From contig NW_020948983.1 in NCBI RefSeq assembly GCF_900497805.2, positions 24,233,971-24,297,970 on the forward strand: a stretch of 64,000 nt of DNA, in the 5' to 3' direction. Source of the stretch: Vombatus ursinus (Eukaryota > Chordata > Mammalia > Diprotodontia > Vombatidae). Of the stretch, positions 1 through 10,600 are shown piece by piece. Every line of letters starts with the position of its first letter. Position 1 is the stretch's first letter. A program made the position numbers and the translations under genes. The notes beneath the pieces are model-generated. The model worked only from the letters and a program-made list of their open reading frames with translations. It searched no databases and had not been told where the DNA came from.

Positions 1-124
1 CCTAAACAGCTTTGTGTTTAAACTACTTGGTAGCTATTTATATTTATTCTCTTTACATTTTTTAATCTATACTAGTCTTTATATATAATATTGTACATAT
101 ATATATATATGTATATATTAAAAA

Positions 125-270
125 TGTACTGGTCTTCTCCATTAGAATATAATCTCCCTGTGAGTAGGGATTGTTTCATTATTTGTTGTACTGTACCTTT
201 ATGTCTAACTCAGTACCTTTAACATAGTAGAGACTTAATTTTGATTTATTGATTGATTAAGGTTGTGCCT
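125..270 (+). repeat. L2 LINE 3' end
   Basis: The segment has the L2 3'-terminal pattern: 'ctccctgtgagtagggattg', a diverged 'agtacctttaacatagtagagacttaa', and a (TTGA)n-like tail 'gatttattgattgatt'. This matches the usual L2 3' end (gagctccttgagggcaggga ... cacatagtaggcgcttaataaatg). It is strongly diverged, which fits an ancient insertion. Confidence 0.7.
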
Positions 271-1039
271 TTAAAGTCATATCTAACCCAATGCTAGATC
301 ACTGTTTGCAGTATCATTGGAGGAGAATAAATAGCAGTAAATGAAAATGTTATGTCCTTTGGTGGGATATATTCTAACTACCTATACTTTTCATACCAAG
401 CATATTGAATACATCTTTGTTTATTACCTATTTTACTCTAGGAACTTTGCTTAATGAGGAAATCTAGGCAATGAAAACTGACATTTTAATAAATATTTGT
501 GCAACATTATAGACCAGTCATCAGATGGAATTTTTGATGGCTTCAAATAGAAGCTACTTAGTCTAGAAGTAAGATATAGAATGTTTCTCTTGGGCATTAC
601 TAGATTTATTGTATGATGAAATGAATTTATTGCATAATGAAAGTATTGGCAATATTATTTTTATGTAAGTTTTTCACTTAGAAGTGCAAGATATATGATG
701 GCATCATGTGATACTATCAGGTTGTGATAGATTTCCAACAAGGCACATTCCTTGGGCTGAATTCTACCATGATCTTGCTCCCAGGAATTTTATCACTAGG
801 AAACTCATCATCCTGTGAGATTATATCAGCTTTGGTACTCATACCTCACCAGCACTATCAGCACCCTCTATCCCTCTGATTGAAGTGGTAGAGGACATAA
901 CAAAGAATTTCTCCCAAAGCCTCCATTTAAAGAAGGCAGCCAGAGAAGCCAATGCTTCATTTTTCACCAGCTGTTTTTGAGATGGACATGCCATAGTGCT
1001 AAATACCTTCTACCCCATCTCTAGCTCTTCAGCTTCCTT
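271..1039. other. No gene or clear repeat seen
   Basis: This is AT-rich sequence with no long open frame, no recognisable SINE or LINE signature and no tandem repeat. It may hold decayed repeats or unique intergenic DNA. Confidence 0.5.
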
Positions 1040-1187
1040 TTGCGTATTTTCTTCCTCCATTGGATTGTGAGTTCCTTGAGAAGAGGGACTTCCTTTTTTA
1101 AAAATTTGCATCCCTGATACTTAGCACAATATCTGGAATATAGCAAACATTTTATAAATGTTAATTTACTGACTGACTGATACTATT
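1040..1187 (+). repeat. L2 LINE 3' end
   Basis: The landmarks 'gtgagttccttgagaagagg', 'catccctgatacttagcaca' and the tail 'ttactgactgactgata' align in order with the L2 3' end. The (TGAC)n-like tail is typical of marsupial L2 copies. It is a 3' fragment with no coding part. Confidence 0.75.
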
Positions 1188-1189
1188 TA

Positions 1190-2315
1190 TCACATTCATT
1201 ATAACTGTTAATTTTCTTAACAATGAACTGATCCATCTTTTAAAATTAAAAGGAGGAATCATATGATTGAATTAAAAAATAAATAAACATGATATTATTT
1301 AAATGGAGTATATGTAATAATAATCAGAAATATTATAAAATAATGGGAGTCGATTTATACGGTTTAAATAATTTTCTACAGTAGTAGCTGGAAGTAAAGG
1401 GGAGAACCAATGATATTGTAGTATCACAACAGGGGGTATGTATGACCAGAGCAAACTTGAGCTTTCTATATCTTTCCATCACATTTATATTAAACAATTT
1501 GGCTTTCATCACATAATATGATAATTTATACTTTAAAAAAGTACAATGCAATTAAACTAAAATAGAAAGCCAAGAAATACTTGGCACAACTCATATGAAT
1601 GACCTTGTTAGCTAGATTATTTGATTTTAGTAGAATGCCTGAATAAAAATATTGTGTTCATTCCCCATTGTGTTTGGGTAGTGTAATTTAAAAATAAGCT
1701 TTTGTTTAAAAATTTCAGATTATCATATGATGTGATGAACTACCTGCAGGTAATAAAATTTTCTCTTTTACTTCACCTTCAAAAACAAAAAAAAGCCACT
1801 TTTCCTGTGATTTAGTTTCATAACAAAAAATAGCTGTGGGGAAGGTTGTTAGTAGTGAAACAGAAAAAAAGACTATTTTTTTTTTGGTAAAGTAACTAAA
1901 CTTGGAAAATTCTAATTTAGTTAGGGAGATTTTTAAATAAGCAATATATTGCTTTTGGTGTTACCTGAAACCCTTCACATGCATATTAATCAACTAAAAT
2001 CAATCAAATTTTAAAAATATTTTGTGTTTAGTCAATTTTACTATAAAAATAATCTTAAATATGCCAGTATCAATGATAAGTTATCAATAACTCATCTTAT
2101 AATATTTTCTGATCCTAATAGATTCTACTTTACATATGGTTATCTAAATACATAACATCACTCACAATTTTATTTACTTCTTCCATTTTTACTTTTGCTA
2201 TTCATGTTATCATATACATATAAATAAAATCTTTATTTCTGCATATTCTCTTATTTGACATTCTTTACAATAAAATGGTAATCCATTGCATTGAATATAG
2301 TACTCCAAGTAATGA
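1190..2315. other. AT-rich intergenic DNA, nothing recognised
   Basis: There are no open frames above about 70 codons and no SINE heads. Several A or T runs are present. A 72-codon antisense frame at 1333-1551 has no family features and looks like chance. Confidence 0.5.
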
Positions 2316-2319
2316 CAGT

Positions 2320-2600
2320 AACTCAAATAGAAACCTCATTAACTATTTTAATTTCTATTTCTTTAATTATTAATATTGAAATATTTTCAAGTGGTTATTT
2401 ACTATTTGTCTTTCTTTTATTGTGAATTGTTTATTCAGATCCATTGGAGATGTTATTTTATCTGTACAGGTTTGTTTCAGTTTCCTATGCAATTTATTAG
2501 TCAAGATTTTTATTTTTTTATACTTATGTATTCAGTGGGAATATTTTTCCCAATCTATTGTTTTTATATTTTTCCAGTTTTATTATGTTCTCCATTCAAA
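2320..2600 (-). repeat. Ancient L1 ORF2 C-terminal region (antisense)
   Basis: Read on the minus strand, this resembles a very old L1 ORF2 C-terminus and 3' flank. The phrases 'atttctttaattattaat', 'ttctttt-attgtgaattg' and 'tttcccaatctattg' parallel antisense mammalian L1 wording around the ORF2 end. Divergence is high and no frame survives. The call rests on the order of several short matches. Confidence 0.45.
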
Positions 2601-3135
2601 ATGCCATTTTGCACTGGGGATACTCAGCATTATGTTGCCCTGAAAATATTTTCACAATAACATTCTTCCTGTTGTAACCAGGATCCCACCATGACATTGT
2701 AACATTCTGCTATGACATGTGTAACATTTCTAGCCTAGTTCTAGTAGAGCAAACTGCCCCATTAGATTATTTTGACTAGCATGATTTTTATGGAACCAAT
2801 TAACAGTGTTAGGCAGGGTATGCATGTATAATCAAATCCATCAGCTTTGTCTCCATCTTTTCTCTTACTGATTCAATAATTAAGAATACATCTCTCCTTC
2901 AAGTTTGAGATGAGTATATTATTCAGCTTTTTGTAATATTTTATAATAGTTTAGAAATAAAAATGTAGGCATGTTTTAATATACTAATGGGCTCATGATC
3001 TAATTGATGTGGGTATTACCTATATTAATGGGGAATGCTATCTATCCATGCCTTTTCTTCCTATTCAGTTGTGTCCAAATATTCCCATAGATCCCCCAAT
3101 GAAGGATTTAGCCAGTGTTCTTTCTATAGGCTTTC
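2601..3135. other. No gene or clear repeat seen
   Basis: This intergenic stretch directly precedes the hAT target site. An 86-codon frame at 3009-3269 runs into the hAT element and is not coding. Confidence 0.5.
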
Positions 3136-3143
3136 CTCTAGGT

Positions 3144-3376
3144 CAGTGGTTCTCAAAGTGTGGTCCAGGGACACATGAGGGTACCTGTGACCCTGTTAGA
3201 GAGCCCCTGAGCTTAAAACTTTTTTTCATAATAACTAATAGAACTAAAATGTTTTATTTTCTAATGTGATAAATATCAATAGATTTAACCTACAAAACAA
3301 AAGCTCTTTAGTGGGATCCTCAATAATTTATAAGAGTATAAAAAGTTCTTGAGATCAAAAAGTTTGAGAACTATTG
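3144..3376. mobile_element. Short non-autonomous hAT DNA transposon with intact target duplications
   Basis: The element begins cagtggttctcaaa and ends tttgagaactattg. These ends are inverted repeats matching at 12 of 14 positions. An 8-bp direct repeat, ctctaggt, flanks it exactly (3136-3143 and 3377-3384), which is the duplication length made by hAT transposases. At 233 bp it has no transposase frame, so it is a MITE-like derivative. The terminal wording 'cagtggttctcaaa' is typical of Charlie-type hAT families of mammals. The preserved 8-bp repeat makes the boundaries secure; the exact family is not known. Confidence 0.9.
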
Positions 3377-3417
3377 CTCTAGGTCTTTTGTAAAAATTTT
3401 TTTTTTAAAAAAAAGTA

Positions 3418-3575
3418 GGGTTAGCTAGGTATGCATGGATAGAATTCCATCCTTGGAGTCAGGAGGAACTGAGTTCAAATCTGGCCTCAGACACTTGACA
3501 CTTACTAGCTGTATAACCCTGTACAAGTCACTTAACCCTGATTGCCTCACCAAAACAAAGAAAAAGAAAAAGTGT
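3418..3575 (+). mobile_element. tRNA-type SINE (WSINE1-like), older copy
   Basis: A diverged head 'ggttagctaggta' is followed by 'ggagtcaggaggaactga', the box-B-like 'gagttcaaatctggcc', 'acacttactagctgt', 'caagtcacttaaccctgatt' and an A-rich tail (caaagaaaaagaaaaa). This is the full order of the marsupial tRNA-type SINE. It is more diverged than the neighbouring copy. Confidence 0.88.
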
Positions 3576-3592
3576 CATTACAAACATTTCAG

Positions 3593-3752
3593 GGTAGCTA
3601 GGTGGCTCAGTGGATAGATCACTGGCCCTGGAGTCAGGAGGACCTGAGTTCAAATCCAGCTTTAGACACTTGACATTTACTAGCTGTGTGACCCTGGGCA
3701 AGTCACTTAACCCCATTGCCTAGCCAAAAAAAAAAAAAAGAAAGAAAGAAAG
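3593..3752 (+). mobile_element. tRNA-type SINE (WSINE1-like)
   Basis: The well-kept head 'gtagctaggtggctcagtgg' is followed by 'ctggagtcaggaggacctga', 'gttcaaatccagc', 'tgtgtgaccctgggcaagtc' and an A-rich (GAAA)n tail. The box A- and box B-like parts of the tRNA-derived promoter are visible. It is a near full-length copy lying about 20 bp downstream of an older SINE on the same strand. Confidence 0.92.
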
Positions 3753-3839
3753 TTATGAGTACCAATGAAATACTAAGGTGGTGTAATTGACAATCTGCAA
3801 TCTTTCTAAATCACCAGTCCAATGGTTTTTAATCACACA

Positions 3840-4036
3840 TTTCATTTAGAGAAGTAAAGGGCATTAGAGACCCTCTGGTCCTATGTATTTATTTTTTAGT
3901 TAAGGAAACAGAGACACAGAAAGGTTAAATGTCTTGCACAAGATCACACAGCTTGTCAGTGGCAGAAACAAGATGAAATTCCAGGTTCCTTAACTCAAAA
4001 TTGACCAATCTTTCCATTGCACCATGGTGCCTATTA
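3840..4036 (-). repeat. MIR SINE
   Basis: On the plus strand this reads 'taaggaaacagagacacaga', 'aaggttaaatgtcttgcaca', 'agatcacacagcttgtcagt' and 'ggcagaaacaagatgaaatt'. This is the reverse complement of the MIR core and tRNA-related head. It is ancient and diverged. Confidence 0.8.
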
Positions 4037-4170
4037 CTTCCTGAAATGACAATCTTTTTTTTTTTTTTAAAACATTATGTTAAGGACTCAGGTATTAGAG
4101 GCCAAATGCCATGGGGCCATTTTCATTGATTAAAATTTATTGTTAAAAGAATGTTGGGCCTTCTGGGAGC

Positions 4171-4178
4171 CAAGATCG
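4171..4178 (+). promoter_or_regulatory. YY1-like motif near L1 start (diverged)
   Basis: The 8-mer caagatcg lies about 16 bp from the inferred L1 5' end. It sits where the other L1/HAL1 copies in this window carry CAAGATGG. The human L1 promoter has a YY1 site at the same place that sets the transcription start. Here the core is one base off. Confidence 0.45.
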
Positions 4179-4671
4179 TGGAGTAAGCAGTAAGTCACCC
4201 TCACCCTCCCTTATTGACCTTGAAAAAACCCAGAGAATATTTCCCTAGGAAAAATCTTGAAATAGTGGAGCCAGTAGAAAGATGAGGTGCAGGAGTCCTT
4301 TAGCTTGGGAGGCTAGGGGGAATTAATGAGAAAGGTCCCTCTTGCTGTGGCTGAAGGGGACCAGTACAGGACAGGAGGCATCCAAGCAAGCCAGTGGCAA
4401 GCCCTACCTCAGCAAACTAGAAGGTGATCCTGACCCCCAGGGTAGTGGAACAGGCAAGTACCAATACTAGGACACATCAGCCACCACCACCACCAGCTCC
4501 AGCTCAGCATCAGATAATCTACCAGACCACTACCAACTGCCAGTACCTGAGGCTCTAGCACACAAAGCCAGTGACTAGGCTGCTAGCCCCCATCACAAGA
4601 AGCCTGGTACAATGGCCCCTGAGCCCCAGAAGCAGAAATCAACTTTCAAAGCTAGAATAAAGGCAAACACA

Positions 4672-5032
4672 ATGAGCAAAAAGCAACAAAGAAAAACGAT
4701 AACCATGGAGAAATATGTTGGTGACAGGGAAGATCAAAACACAAATTCAGGTGAGGACAACATTGTCAATATGCCCACATCCAAAACCTCAAAGGGGAAT
4801 ATGAACTGGTCTCAAGCCCAAAAACCCTTCTTAGAAGAGCTCAAGAAGGATTTTAAAAGTCAAATAAGGGAGGTAGAAGAAAAATTGAACAATTTCTTCA
4901 AAAATGCAATTGACAAAATGGGGGGGGAAGTACATTGAAGAAAATAACTCCTTAAAAAGTAGAATTGGACAAATCTAAAAGGAGGTGCAAAAGCTAACTG
5001 AAGAAAACAATTCATTAAAAATTAGAATTGGG
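4672..5032 (+). pseudogene. L1 ORF1 N-terminal part
   Basis: The frame opens with MSKKQQRKTIT; the upstream ATG at 4612 lies in 5' UTR-like sequence, so 4672 is preferred by comparison with other copies. It encodes the hydrophilic N-terminus and the start of the Lys/Glu-rich coiled coil (MNWSQAQKPFLEELKKDF). ORF1 of L1 is an RNA-binding trimeric protein. This copy is cut by the HAL1 insertion at about 5033 and continues at 7934. A G-run near 4920 and stops in the coiled coil show it is dead. Confidence 0.8.
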
Positions 5033-5045
5033 GGGTGGATGGAGT

Positions 5046-5053
5046 CAAGATGG
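5046..5053 (+). promoter_or_regulatory. YY1-like site at HAL1 5' end
   Basis: CAAGATGG lies about 14 bp from the HAL1 start, followed by TGGAGTA. It has the same core, orientation and spacing as in the L1 copies of this window and as the known YY1 site of human L1. The function is inferred from that parallel. Confidence 0.55.
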
Positions 5054-5899
5054 TGGAGTAAAAGCACTGACTTGCTTGAACTCTCCCCCAAACCCCTTCA
5101 AATACCTGTAAAAATGGCTCTAAACAAATTCTAAAGCAGCAGAACCCACAAAAAGACAGAGTGAAACAAATTTCCAGCCCAAGACAACCTGTATGGTTAA
5201 TTAGAAAGGTCTTAACATGCTGAGCTGGGAGAGGAATGTAGTTTGGTGTGGGTGGGCAGGTCACAGTGAACCTGGAGCAGGCCTCAGATGACTGAATCAT
5301 GGGCAGCTGTGGCAGTTTCCAGACTTCTCAACCCACGAACACCAAAGACAACTTAAAAGGTCAGTAGGAAAAGTCTGTGTCTCTGGTGAGAGAGAAGCAC
5401 TGTGCGATCCCAGTCCCAGTCCTGAGCTTAACCCTGGGGCAGTGGCTGCCTCCTGAGCTTCTGGCCCACAGACTGAGGGGAAATCGAGTGGCTGATCAGA
5501 GGGGGATTGCAGGGACCTCTTTGCTGGTGCTGAGGCAGGATTCTCTTGCTTTGCCCACTCTTGGATCTGAGCCACAGTTCTGGGTGGAGGTCCTGAGGCA
5601 AGGAGGAGTACTGGCATGGTGGAACTTGTAGTGGCTGTGGAGAGAAAATCTTTCTCACAGTTCCAAGACAGAAAATAATGCTTGTGGTCACTCATAGAGC
5701 AGAGCACAGGCCAGGAAAGGAGTAAACACCTCATCCTTTATCATACTACCTTGGAAGAACTGAAAATTTATAGGTCCCTAGAAGTATCTCTTAAAACAGT
5801 TGCACAAAACCCCCAAAGCTTGGGATAGTACATTCTCCACACTGGAAGCAGACTCCTAACTTAACAAAAAGTTTATAATTCAAGTAATTGACTGGGATC

Positions 5900-6983
5900 A
5901 TGAGAAAGCAGTGCAAAAAAGAGTCAGACCATAGAATCTTACTTGGTGACAAAGAAGATCAAAACATACAACCAGAAGAAGACAACAACATCAAAGATCC
6001 TACGTCCAAAGCCTCTAAGAAAAATATGAATCAGTCCCAGGCAATGGAAGAGCTCAAAAAGGATTTTGAGAAGCAAGTAAGAGAAGTAGAGGAAAAGCTA
6101 AGAGTGATGCAAGAAAATTATGAAAAGCAAGTCAACAGCTTGCTAAAGGAGATTCCCCCCCCCAAAAAAATACTGAAGAAAATAACACCTTAAAAAATAG
6201 CCTAACCCAAATGACAAAGGAAGTCCAAAAAACCAATGAGGAAAAGAATGCCTTAAAAAGTGGAATTGGCCAAATGGAAAAGGAAGTCCAAAAGCTCACT
6301 GAAGGAAATACTTTTTTAAAAATTAGGATGGAGCAATTGGAAGCTAGTGACTTTATGAGAAATCAAGACATTGTAAAACAAAACCAAAAGAACAAAAAAA
6401 AAAAAAAGGAGACAATGTGAAATATCTCATTGGAAAAACAACTGACCTGGAAAATACATCCAGGAGAGATAATTTAAAAATGATTAGACCATCTGAAAGC
6501 CATGATCAAAAAAAGAGCCTAGACACCATCTTTCAAAAAATTATCAAGGAAAACTGCCCTGATATTCTAGAATCAGAGGGCAAAACAGAAATTGAAAGAA
6601 TCCACCAATCACCTCCTGAAAGAGATCCCCAAAGGAAAACTCCTAGGAATATTGTAGCCAAATTCCAGAGTTCCCAGGTCAAGGAGAAAATATTGCAAGC
6701 AGCCAGAAAGAAACAATTCAAGTATTGTGGATATATAATCAGGATAACATAAGATTTAGCAGCTTCTACATTAAGGGACCACAGGGCATGGAATATAATA
6801 TTCCGGAGGGCAAAGGAGATAGGATTACAACCAAGAATCACCTACCCAGCAAAAGTGAGTATAATCCTTCAGGGGAAAAAATGGAAATTCAGTGAAATAG
6901 AGGACTTTCAAGCATTCCTGATGAAAAGACCAGACCTGAATAGAAAATTTGACTTTCAGAAAGAAGACTCAAGAGAAACATGA
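5900..6983 (+). pseudogene. HAL1 ORF1 (coiled-coil RNA-binding protein), broken
   Basis: Translation in successive frames gives an N-terminus with DQNIQPEEDNN, a long heptad-type coiled coil (MEELKKDFEKQVREVEEKL, then KEVQKLTEG), an RRM-like middle (DLENTSRRDNLKMI, SHDQKKSLDTIF, NCPDILESEGKTEIERIHQS) and a C-terminal domain ending near DLNRKFDFQ. Start 5900 is chosen because the minus-strand HAL1 starts with the matching ATG after 'gactgggatc'; an in-frame ATG lies at 5888. The frame breaks at a C/A homopolymer around 6155-6172, at an A-run around 6397-6411, and at a stop after 6750. The product would bind RNA and assemble RNPs; ORF2 must have come from elsewhere. Confidence 0.85.
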
Positions 6984-7780
6984 AGAGCTAAACAGGAAAG
7001 AGAAACCATAAGAGACTTATTAAGACTGAGCTGTTTACATTCCACATGGAAAGATGATATTTGTAACTCATGAGTCCTTTGTCAGTATTAGAGTAGTTGG
7101 AGGGAAAAAATTATATGTATGTATGTATCTATCTATCTATCAATACATATATATAGATATAGAAATATTTATGTATAAATAGAGAGCACAGGGTGAGTTG
7201 AAGATGAAGGGATGATATCTAGAGAATAAAATTAAGGGGTTAGAGAGGGTTATATGGAGAGAAGGAGAAAGGGAGAGGTAGAATGGGATAAATTATCTCA
7301 CATAAAACAGACAAGAAAAGGATTTTACAGTGGAGGAGAAAAGAGGGAAGGTGAGAGGGAATGAGTGAATCTCATTCTCATCAGATTTGGCTTAAGGAGA
7401 GAATAACATACACACTCAATTGGGTATGGAAATCTGTCTTACTCTATAGGAAAATATGGGGGAAGGGGACAAGAGAACAGGAGGATGATAGAGGGGAAGG
7501 CAGATTAGGGGAGGGGGTAATCAGAAGCAAACACTTCTAAGGAGGGGGAGGGTCAGAAGAGAGAATAGAATAAATGGGGGACAGGATAGGATGAAGGAAA
7601 ATATACTTAGTTTTTCACAACATGACTACTATGGAAATGTTTTGCATGACTACACATGTATAACCTGTATCGAGTTGCTTGCCTTCTCAATGAGGGTGGG
7701 TTGGGAGGCAGAAAAGGAGAAAATTTGGAACCCAAAGTTTTAAAAATAAAAATTTAAAAAATTGTTTTCACAAAAAAAAG

Positions 7781-7930
7781 TATGTCAAGGGATGGTTCCT
7801 TTAATAAAAAAAATATCAAACTGGGAGGGGAAAACCCTCAGGGTTGCACATCACTGAAAAAATGACTCAGCAATGAAAATGTATACATGTTATCTCACTG
7901 ATAGAATAAAAGCTCCTTAAAAATAAAAAA
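7781..7930 (+). other. Candidate 3' transduction carried by the HAL1
   Basis: About 150 bp of non-LINE sequence lies between the A-run at the HAL1 3' end (7772-7779) and the point where the outer L1 resumes. It has its own AATAAA at 7905-7910 and ends in a second A-rich run (about 7921-7934). The inferred target duplication lies outside this segment, so it came in with the HAL1. This is what a read-through transcript polyadenylated downstream would leave. An independent later insertion is the alternative. Confidence 0.55.
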
Positions 7931-7933
7931 AAA

Positions 7934-8333
7934 AACATATAATTGGGCAAGTGGAAGCTAATGATTCTATGAGACATGAAGAATCAGTCAAACAAAATCA
8001 AAAGATTGAAAAAATAGAAGAAAACTTAAAAATACCTCATTGGAAAAACAACTGACCTGGAAAACAGATCCAGGAGAGATAATTTAAGAGTCATTGGTCT
8101 ACATGAAAGCCATAGTCAAAAAAGGAGCCTGGATAGCATCTTTCAAGAAATCATCAAGAAAAACTGCCCTGAGGTTCTGGAACCAGAGGGTAAAATAGTC
8201 ATCAAAAAAATCCACTGATCACCTCCTGAAAAAGATCCCAAATTGAAAACACTTAAGAATATTGTAGCCAAGTTCCAGAATTATCAGACCAAGGAGAAAA
8301 TCCTGCAAGCAGCCAGAAAGAAACAATTCAAAT
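7934..8333 (+). pseudogene. L1 ORF1 middle part (outer L1 resumes)
   Basis: After the HAL1 insertion, ORF1 resumes with 'aattgggcaagtggaagcta', then 'ctgacctggaaaacagatcc', 'catctttcaagaaatcatca' and 'gcagccagaaagaaacaatt'. These are the RRM and C-terminal-domain landmarks. Stops and shifts are present. At about 8334 the sequence changes without spacer to ORF2. Confidence 0.8.
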
Positions 8334-10232
8334 ATGAATGTAGATGCAAAAATTTTGAACAAAATATTAGCAAAAAGATTACAGCAACTTTTCATGAGAA
8401 TAATACATTATGACCAGGTAGGATTTATACCAGGAAGGCAGGGCTGGTTCAATATTAGGAAAACTATCAGCATAATTGACCATATCAACAACAAAACTAA
8501 CAGAAACCACATGATCATCCCAATAGATGCAGAAAAAGCTTTTGACAAAATACAACACCCAATACTATTAAAAACATTATAGAGCATAGGAACAAATGGA
8601 GTCTTCTTTAAAATGATAACTAGCATCTACCTAAAACCACCAGCAAGCATGATATGCAATGAGGAAAAGCTAGAAGCATTTCCAATAAGATCAGGGGTGA
8701 AACAAGGATGTCCATTATCACCACTGTTATTCAATATGGTACTAGAAACATTAGCTTTAGCAATAGGGGAAGAAAAAAGAAATTGAAGGAATTTGAATAG
8801 GCAAAGAAGAAACAAAGCTATCAGTCTTTGCAGATGACATGATGGTATACTTAGAGAATCCTAGAGAATCAAGTAAAAAAGTACTTGAAATAATAAACAA
8901 CTTTAGCAAAGTTGCAGGTTATAAAATAAACCTGCATCAGCATTTCTATATATTACTAACAAAGTCCAACAGCAAGAGGTAGAAAGAGAAACTCCATTTA
9001 AAATTACTACAGGCATTATAAAATATTTGGGAGTCTACCTGCCAAAACAAACTCAGGACACTTTTCACACAAATAAAGTCAGATCTAAATAATTGGAAAA
9101 AAATATCAATTGCTTGTGGGTAGACCAAGCTAATATAATAAAAATAACAATTCTACCTAAATTAATTTACTTATTCAGTGCCATACTAATCAAACTACCA
9201 AAAATTATTTTATAAAGCTAGAAAAACTAATAACAAAATTCATCTGGAATAATAAAAGGTCTAGAATATCAAAGGAATTAATGAAAAAAAAATGCAAGGG
9301 AAGGTGGCCTCGGCATACCAGATCTTAAATTGTAGTATAAAGCAACAATCATCAAAACTACTTGGTATTGGTTAAGAAATAGAGTGGTGGATCAGTGGAA
9401 TAGGTTAGGTGCACAAGACACAGTTGTCAATGACTATAGTAATCTACTATTTTATAAACCGAAAGATCCCAGCTTCTGGAATAAGAACTCATTATTTGAC
9501 AAAAACTGATGGGAAAACTGGGAAATAGTATGGCAGAAACTAGTCATAGGCCGACATCTTACACCACATGCCAAAATAAAGTCAATGGGTATACAATTCG
9601 GCTATAAATGCTAATGTTATAAGCAAACTGGGAGAGCAAGTTAAGAACAGGAGAATTTATGACCAAGCAAGAGACAGAGAACAATATGAAATGCAAAATG
9701 GATAACTTTGATTACATTAAATTGAAAAGGTTTTGCAGAAAGCCAATGCAACCAAGATTACGAGGGAAGCAGAAAATTGGGAAAGAATTTTTATAACCAG
9801 TGTCTCTGATAAAGGCCTCATTTCTAAAATATATAGAGAACTGAGTTAAATTTATAAGAATGCAAGTCATTCCCCAACTGATAATTGTTCAAAGGATATG
9901 AATGGGCAGTTTTCAGATGAAGAAATTAACACTATCTATAGTCGTATGAAAAAATGCTCTAAATCATTATTGATTAAAGAAAAGCAAATCAAAAGAGCTA
10001 TGAAGTACCTCATTGCACCCATCAGATTGGCTAACATGACAAAACAGAAAAATGATAAATGTTGGAGAAGATGTGGGAAAATTGGAATATTAATGCATCG
10101 TTGGTGGAGTTGTGAACTGATCTAACCATTTTGGAGAGCAATTTGGAACTATGCCCAAAGGGCTATAAAAAGTGCATACCCTTTGACCCAACAACACCAC
10201 TTCTAGGGCTATATCCCAAGGAGATCATCCAA
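8334..10232 (+). pseudogene. L1 ORF2 reverse transcriptase and C-terminal region
   Basis: The translation begins in the RT domain ([44 protein letters not shown]). The catalytic block [12 protein letters not shown] is intact at 8827 onward, though frames are interrupted around it. Downstream parts include 'cagatcttaaattgtagtat' and the C-terminal MKKCSKSLL / RWWSCELI region. The copy ends at about 10232 before the ORF2 stop and 3' UTR. The endonuclease is missing because of the ORF1-ORF2 deletion junction. Confidence 0.85.
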
Positions 10233-10600
10233 TGAGTTAAAAATGATTTTGTATTTGAAATATATTTTGATATCTAGTTGCTATGTCTTTCCTTTTAGCA
10301 AAAAGACAACAGTATTTTCTGACTGAGAGTTTCTAGGATCTTTTGTCCTTATTTTGGTTGATTGCTTTACCTCCATTAAGTTTCTGTAGGAAATGAAAAT
10401 CAGGTTAATGTCATCCCCCTTTTCCTTTTTGGTATCATTGGCTTTCTTGAATGGGTCTGGTTGATGCTGCTGCAATGTTTCCTCTGTGTTTCTTTCTTAT
10501 CTTGACCCTTTATTCTAATCTGATATTGATCTTGACCTTTGTTCTAATTAGCTCATTATATGACTGACTGACACACACTGACGCATATGAATCCTAAATC
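10233..10600. other. Unassigned spacer between two LINEs
   Basis: There is no gene or clear repeat family. A short 'gactgactgacacacactgac' tract at about 10562 may be an L2-type tail. A 64-codon antisense frame at 10281-10475 shows no family features. Confidence 0.4.

Larger units (their letters stand above)
5033..7780 (+). mobile_element. HAL1 (half-L1) retrotransposon with ORF1 but no ORF2
   Basis: The element has a 5' UTR (from about 5033, with ggagtcaagatggtggagta), a broken ORF1 (5900-6983), an L1-type inter-ORF spacer rich in purines (about 6984-7606), and a standard L1 3' UTR (cacaacatgactactatgga ... ggaacccaaagttttaaaaa). There is no endonuclease or reverse-transcriptase sequence between spacer and 3' UTR. 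A second element with the same build lies on the minus strand at 22.4-25.3 kb, so loss of ORF2 belongs to the family rather than to this copy. It interrupts the ORF1 of the outer L1. A 16-bp target duplication with 13 matches (5017-5032 and 7931-7946) encloses the HAL1 plus a 150-bp tail. Family identity with published marsupial HAL1 is from memory. Confidence 0.85.
4155..10232 (+). mobile_element. Internally deleted, 3'-truncated L1 LINE, split by a HAL1
   Basis: The L1 starts with a 5' UTR containing ggagccaagatcgtggagta, followed by the first part of ORF1 (to about 5032). It is then interrupted by a HAL1 with a tail (5033-7930), resumes ORF1 at about 7934, and jumps at about 8334 straight into the reverse-transcriptase part of ORF2. 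The missing stretch includes the ORF1 C-terminus, the inter-ORF spacer and the endonuclease. It stops at about 10232, in the ORF2 C-terminal region, without a 3' UTR. I could not find target duplications for this outer copy. Confidence 0.85.

Noticed and set aside
3593-3700. tRNA-gene-like box A/box B pairs
   Set aside because: They belong to tRNA-derived SINEs. No cloverleaf with an acceptor stem could be formed.
5297-5734. 145-codon antisense frame and an overlapping 84-codon sense frame
   Set aside because: Both lie in the GC-richer HAL1 5' UTR. The antisense frame has no family features and parallels similar frames opposite other L1 5' UTRs.
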